Source of the DNA: Magnetovibrio sp.
GTDB lineage: Bacteria; Pseudomonadota; Alphaproteobacteria; Rhodospirillales; Casp-alpha2
Length of the DNA: 38,121 nt
Direction of reading: 5' to 3'
Assembly (NCBI GenBank): GCA_002722175.1
Contig: PBKU01000017.1
Location: 1 to 38,121 of the forward strand
Every line of letters starts with the position of its first letter. Position 1 is the stretch's first letter. Positions 34,155 to 38,121 of this stretch are shown one piece after another. The translations under genes and the position numbers were made by a program. The notes below the pieces were generated by a model that had not been told where the DNA came from, did not search any database, and was given only the letters and a program-made list of their open reading frames with translations.

Positions 34155-34733
34155 TTGCCCCAAAACCCAGGTAGCGTATGGATTATGGGCCTTTCATCGG
34201 CCGGGAAATCGACACTTGCTAACATGCTAATCAAGCGCCTGCGCGACAATGGCTATCCGTGTTTGCTTCTAGATGGGGACCAAATCCGTTCAATCTTTCC
34301 CGAACGTCTCGGTTTCGATCCGGAGTCGCGCCGCAAACAGACGTTGCGTGTCATGGCGCTCACTCAATGGATTTCTAGTCAGGGCATCCTGCCGATTGTC
34401 GCGATCATTCATCCATTCGAAAATGGTCGCCGGACCTGCCGGGAGACACTCCATAATTACTTTGAGGTATACCTGAAGTGTTCGCTTGAAACGTGTAGCG
34501 CACGGGATGCGAAGAATATTTATGGGCCGGCAATCGCGGGCAATGCAAAAAACGTTGTAGGTGTGGATATTCCGTACGACACGCCACAAAACCCAGATCT
34601 TGAACTTGAAAGCAACACAATGTCGCCAGAACAGATGCTAGAAGTGCTCTGGGACAAGCTGCAAGAAAATCTGCTGCAGGGCTATCTGCTCCGGGATGCC
34701 AACTTTTCATCCGTTGCTGCTAGAGGGCGGTAG
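34155..34733 (+). CDS. adenylylsulfate (APS) kinase-like protein
   Basis: A 192-residue P-loop kinase: GLSSAGKST at 12-20, LDGDQIRSIF at 39-48, GFDPESRRKQT, then RDAKNIYGPA and VVGVDIPYDTP. It should phosphorylate APS at the 3'-hydroxyl to make PAPS for the sulfotransferases, in line with the ATP sulfurylase 1.75 kb downstream. The substrate loop reads HPFENGRR where classical APS kinases have SP-[FY]-R. A good ribosome site, AAGGA at 34142-34146, lies 8 bp before the TTG start. Confidence 0.75.
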   Translation: MPQNPGSVWIMGLSSAGKSTLANMLIKRLRDNGYPCLLLDGDQIRSIFPERLGFDPESRRKQTLRVMALTQWISSQGILPIVAIIHPFENGRRTCRETLHNYFEVYLKCSLETCSARDAKNIYGPAIAGNAKNVVGVDIPYDTPQNPDLELESNTMSPEQMLEVLWDKLQENLLQGYLLRDANFSSVAARGR

Positions 34734-34774
34734 TTCAATTAATTTCCAAATGTAGACCTAAAGGTACTGTTATT

Positions 34775-36475
34775 ATGTGTGGAATATTTGGCGGCGTTGG
34801 CGTGAACATCGAAGATACGCGTCAGTGTCTGAAACACATCCGGCGTGGCGACGATGGCATCACGGTGAAACAATTCGACGACGTTGTAATTGGCGCCCGC
34901 CGGCACCTTGTGAAAAATTCCGACAAGCCTGGGGTCACGCCGGGCGAGTCTGACCAACCGTACGCCTCCGACGATGGCAGCGTCCAGCTTGTGCTCAATG
35001 GCGAGCTCTATACTTTCGTCAACATTCGTAGTTCGCTAGTTGAGCGCGGGCATACCTTCACCAGCACCGGGGATACAGAGGTTTTTCTGCGTCTGTACGA
35101 GGAGGAAGGAAAAGATTTCGTTAAAAACAAGATGATTGATTCACTGTTCGCGATCGCTATCCTCGATCGCCGCTCCAATGAACTGATCATCACCCGCGAT
35201 TGGCCCGGCCGGATCCCGCTGTTCTATTATTATAATAAGGAGAGTAGAGTGTTCTTATTCTCCAGCGAACTAAAAGGTCTACGCGAGTTAGACTGGGTGC
35301 CTCTCGACGATGCCATCGAACTGACACCTGGTGATATCGCGACGCTCGATCTAGAAACTTTCGAACTGACGGTCGAACCGTATTTCCGGCCTATGCCGAT
35401 CAAAACCAACAGAAATATCCTGGAAATCGGCGCCGATCTTAACGAGGTGCTCAAGGTTTCTGCGCGCAATCGCACCATGGGTGATGTACCAATATGTGTC
35501 ATGTTTTCGGGTGGCATCGACAGCATATTGACATCGTTCTACGTCCTTAATAGCATCGATTTCACACTTACCGACTATAAACCGACAGGTTACGTTTTCG
35601 CAGTCGAAGATTTCGTATCGGAAGACGTGCGCCGCGCCCAGGTCGCCGCCGAAGGATTCAAGGAAATTGGTTTCGAGCTCAAGGAGATCCGCGCACCGCG
35701 CGCGACCATGATCGAGGATATTCCCGACGTTGTTGCCACCTTTGAGACCCGCAAGATCAAGGCGCTGAGTGTCTATCCGCTGCCGATCTACTATTACCTG
35801 GCGCCAGAGATGCGTAAAGACGGGTTCAAAGTCACGATCGGCGGACATGGTGTTGACGAACTACTCGGCGCCTACGATGCCTGGAAAGAATTGACCGCAT
35901 CGCACAAGGTCCAAACCAATACCAAAAGCCGACTCATGTTCATGGCCTCGATCTACGAGAACATGCTGCGACGCGCATCTATTATCTTCATGAACTGTGG
36001 ACCGATCGAAGCGCGATTCCCATTTTTGCAGCCGGATGTCTGCGAGTACATGCTTGGAATCGATTCCAAGTGGTTGAATATTTCAGCTGCGAATGCGGAA
36101 ACTCTGGCTCGACTGATGGACGACCGGGGTGGTCCTAGAAACGGCTGGACCGATCAGATGATCGAAATTCATGATTATCTGGTTCGCTATCTTGATAATG
36201 GAGGGGAACATCCGGGCGAGGCCGACGAGGAGACCCGATACGAGATGGAAAAGCTCTTCTGGAAGCTGCCTATGATCGTTGCCGGGATGCATGCGTCGCA
36301 GGAGTCCTTCCTGCCGGTAAATGTTCTATTCAACGCTAAGCTTCGTGGACAACACGGTGCTGGAATCACCGACCTAGAGACAGACATCATCAACCGGTTC
36401 AGCGATCTTGGCAGCACTGACGGCGCTATTTTCCAGAACATCGTTAATCGGGCATTCCGCTTGAAGAGTGTATAA
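34775..36475 (+). CDS. asparagine-synthase-like glutamine-dependent amidotransferase
   Basis: A 566-residue AsnB-type enzyme. C2 is the Ntn nucleophile that takes ammonia from glutamine, with LVLNGELYTF and GDTEVFLRLY completing the glutaminase domain. The PP-loop SGGIDS is at 245-250 and GGHGVDELLGAYD follows in the synthetase domain. The usual HRGPDG reads RRGDDG here. In glycan clusters such enzymes amidate the carboxyl of a uronic acid or an acyl side group, a likely role here. It sits between the APS kinase and the ATP sulfurylase. Confidence 0.85.
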   Translation: MCGIFGGVGVNIEDTRQCLKHIRRGDDGITVKQFDDVVIGARRHLVKNSDKPGVTPGESDQPYASDDGSVQLVLNGELYTFVNIRSSLVERGHTFTSTGDTEVFLRLYEEEGKDFVKNKMIDSLFAIAILDRRSNELIITRDWPGRIPLFYYYNKESRVFLFSSELKGLRELDWVPLDDAIELTPGDIATLDLETFELTVEPYFRPMPIKTNRNILEIGADLNEVLKVSARNRTMGDVPICVMFSGGIDSILTSFYVLNSIDFTLTDYKPTGYVFAVEDFVSEDVRRAQVAAEGFKEIGFELKEIRAPRATMIEDIPDVVATFETRKIKALSVYPLPIYYYLAPEMRKDGFKVTIGGHGVDELLGAYDAWKELTASHKVQTNTKSRLMFMASIYENMLRRASIIFMNCGPIEARFPFLQPDVCEYMLGIDSKWLNISAANAETLARLMDDRGGPRNGWTDQMIEIHDYLVRYLDNGGEHPGEADEETRYEMEKLFWKLPMIVAGMHASQESFLPVNVLFNAKLRGQHGAGITDLETDIINRFSDLGSTDGAIFQNIVNRAFRLKSV

Positions 36476-36484
36476 GAAAAGAAT

Positions 36485-37693
36485 TTGACCTTGAAGCTGA
36501 TATCACCTTACGGAGGTGCGCTAGTCGACCGAACGATTTCTGCAGACGAACTAGACCGGCGAGTCCACGATGAAATGCCATCTGCTGTTATTCTTAAGCA
36601 CGACGACATCATCCATCTTCGTAATATCGCTGTTGGCTGCTATAGCCCGCTAACCGGCTTCATGAACGAAGACGTGTACCAGTCAGTTATAAACGATAAC
36701 ACCTGCGCACCTGGTTTAAACTGGACAATTCCCGTCCTTCTGCACGTAGAGAGCAGCACTTTCCAGCGGACTAAACCTGGTCAGATGCTGCTCTTACAGA
36801 GTGACCAGGGAGATAGCATCGCCATCTTGAAGGTGGAAACCACGTTCTCGATCGACCGCGACGCATACTGCAAAGGTGTCTACGGCACCACATCCACGGA
36901 GCACCCGGGCGTGCAGGATCTGCTAGGCAAACCACTGACGTGCCTCGGCGGTGCTTTATCGGTGGCCGTCGAGCGTCTAGAGACCCATCGGTACCTTACT
37001 TCACCGACTGTTACCCGTGAGTGGGTCGAGAACTGTGGTGCTGAAACGTGTGTAGCTTTTTCGACTCGTAACATCTGTCATCTTGGACACGAATACCTGC
37101 ACAATACGGCCCTGGAGTCAGCGGATGCGCTTAGCATCAATGCCATCACCGGCGCCCAGGTCAAAGGTAGCTTTCTGCCGAATATAATCTTCGACACCTA
37201 TGAATATCTGTTGACCAACCACTACCCCGAAGGCCGGGTAAATCTTAATAACATGCGCTTGCCGCCGATTTACGGGGGGCCAAAGGAAGCTTTCCTACAA
37301 GCGCTCATGATGCAGAATTTTGGCTTTACCGATTTCATCGTCGGACGTGACCATGCTGGAATCGGAAACTTTTACGGTAAGTATGCATCGCAGCAGATTT
37401 TTGAGACGCTTACCAGCCTCGGCATCCGCATCCGTGCAATATCTGAGCCGCGTTTTTGCATGGTCTGCGACAAGATTACGACGGAACGCGGTTGCCGGCA
37501 TACTGGCACCGAAGTGCGCACACTAAACGGCCGAGATGTGCGCCGCTTTTTGCTGGAAAAACGGTATGGAGAACTCGACAACATTTTGCGTCCTGAATTG
37601 AGCAGTCTGCTAACACGCATGCTTGAAGAGAATCTGGTGCCCAGTAGCCTGGAACTCAAAATGCGTGAGCGCCGAAAATTGCTTTATGACTGA
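36485..37693 (+). CDS. sat: sulfate adenylyltransferase (ATP sulfurylase, single-chain Sat type)
   Basis: A 402-residue single-polypeptide ATP sulfurylase that makes APS from ATP and sulfate. R195 in STRN and H199/H202 in HLGH form the nucleotide-binding motif, here with Ser where the usual motif begins with Gln. GRDHAGIGNFYG, IYGGPKEAFLQALM and a Cys/His set (CMVCDKITTERGCRH) fit the family. TTG starts the gene 10 bp after the AsnB-like stop. Its 3' end overlaps a convergent APS-kinase-like gene by 10 bp. Placement among sulfotransferases indicates supply of PAPS for glycan sulfation rather than general sulfur assimilation. Confidence 0.9.
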   Translation: MTLKLISPYGGALVDRTISADELDRRVHDEMPSAVILKHDDIIHLRNIAVGCYSPLTGFMNEDVYQSVINDNTCAPGLNWTIPVLLHVESSTFQRTKPGQMLLLQSDQGDSIAILKVETTFSIDRDAYCKGVYGTTSTEHPGVQDLLGKPLTCLGGALSVAVERLETHRYLTSPTVTREWVENCGAETCVAFSTRNICHLGHEYLHNTALESADALSINAITGAQVKGSFLPNIIFDTYEYLLTNHYPEGRVNLNNMRLPPIYGGPKEAFLQALMMQNFGFTDFIVGRDHAGIGNFYGKYASQQIFETLTSLGIRIRAISEPRFCMVCDKITTERGCRHTGTEVRTLNGRDVRRFLLEKRYGELDNILRPELSSLLTRMLEENLVPSSLELKMRERRKLLYD

Positions 37694-38121
37694 GGTAACA
37701 GGCGCGGCACGATGAATTGCCAGGCCGCATCGAGCATCTGTTCAGGGTCAAGCACGCCGGTATCAATAACGAGGTCGACGCCGTCGGGCGCATCAAATGG
37801 AATATCGACGCCAACTACGTGCTTTCGATCACCACGTAGGGCCGGTATGTAAAGCTTCTTGCTATCGCGCCGCATTAACTCCTTAAAGTCGCATTCAAGG
37901 ACAATCATTATGCTGCCTGGGATGGCATCGCGGCACATTTTCCGATCATCGTTAAAAGGATGGATCATCGCTGTTACCGGCAGCGTTTTGTTGTGCACCA
38001 TCAGTTTCGTGAGCCGCAACATTCGCGCTGTCTGCTTGCGGCGGGACTTTGGGTCAAAACCGAGACGCCGATCAAAAACATCGCGGACGTCGTCACCGTC
38101 AAGGCAAACACACTGCTGACC
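37684..38121 (-). CDS. APS-kinase-like protein, partial (N-terminus beyond right edge)
   Basis: The minus-strand frame is open from the last base of the window to TAA at 37684-37686, about 145 residues. It starts within CLDGDDVRDVFDRRLGFDP, equivalent to LDGD in APS kinases, so the P-loop lies outside the window. Then come IHPFNDDRKMCR, RRDSKKLYIPAL and HVVGVDIPFDAP. It is closer to the 34155 protein (HPF..., RRKQT, VVGVDIP) than to the 13703 protein. It is the only gene read leftward, so the operon ends here. Confidence 0.8.
   Translation of the reverse strand, partial: GQQCVCLDGDDVRDVFDRRLGFDPKSRRKQTARMLRLTKLMVHNKTLPVTAMIHPFNDDRKMCRDAIPGSIMIVLECDFKELMRRDSKKLYIPALRGDRKHVVGVDIPFDAPDGVDLVIDTGVLDPEQMLDAAWQFIVPRLLPQS

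Noticed and set aside
34726..34733. GGCGGTAG, identical to the core of the RfaH-dependent ops element of polysaccharide operons
   Set aside because: It is formed by the last codons and stop of the APS-kinase-like gene, the following bases do not fit ops, and it lies inside the cluster rather than before its first gene. An 8-base match is likely chance.
36083..36441. Minus-strand open frames across the GC-rich half
   Set aside because: They lie opposite well-supported + strand genes, show no motifs, and are expected from GC-rich codon structure.

Overview
The window is a large surface-glycan (capsule, O-antigen or flagellin-glycan type) biosynthesis island. Nearly all genes lie on the + strand, packed head to tail with 1, 4, 8 or 11 bp overlaps. 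The only minus-strand gene runs off the right edge. No rRNA, tRNA, CRISPR array, transposase or integrase was seen. Gene content suggests a Gram-negative proteobacterium, perhaps alphaproteobacterial (low confidence). The first ~17.7 kb is visibly AT-rich; the rest is visibly more GC-rich, so the island looks assembled from at least two sources.

Region 1 (1-4227): the 3' end of a CMP-nonulosonate-type cytidylyltransferase, an SDR oxidoreductase, and a three-gene set (WbuX-like ATP-dependent amidotransferase, HisF-like, HisH-like) of the kind that turns an N-acetyl group into an acetamidino group. Region 2 (4228-7302): a gene graveyard of sulfotransferase, SDR and cytidylyltransferase fragments, plus an interrupted H-NS-like mini-gene and an intact formyltransferase.

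Region 3 (7325-16374): a GT-B-like transferase, a methyltransferase, a broken epimerase, and the most interesting block: PEP-synthase-like kinase, class I amidotransferase-fold hydrolase, APS-kinase-like kinase and nucleotidyltransferase. These four match the known four-enzyme route to 3'-phospho-CDP-amidate, the activated phosphoramidate donor of the Campylobacter jejuni capsule (Cj1418, Cj1417, Cj1415, Cj1416). A protein of unknown function and an unusual formyltransferase-fold enzyme follow.

Region 4 (16628-18787): sulfotransferase, truncated GT and intact epimerase. This repeats the gene order of 6094-10462 with the complementary set of genes broken. Region 5 (18787-34094): a GC-rich sugar-building operon containing a reversed-order HldE-like nucleotidyltransferase/kinase, epimerase, HAD-like protein, APH-like phosphotransferase, split transketolase, 2OG-Fe(II) oxygenase, LIC12192-family protein, methyltransferases, DegT-type PLP aminotransferase, WbuC-like cupin, sulfotransferase and a TIGR04372-like glycosyltransferase. 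It resembles the poorly understood 'sporadic carbohydrate cluster'.

Region 6 (34155-38121): a sulfation-precursor module with ATP sulfurylase and two APS-kinase-like genes, plus an asparagine-synthase-like amidotransferase. Taken together, the locus appears to encode a glycan carrying several unusual substituents: amidino or amide nitrogen, sulfate, methyl, formyl and probably phosphoramidate. All assignments come from reading motifs by eye; no database search was run.
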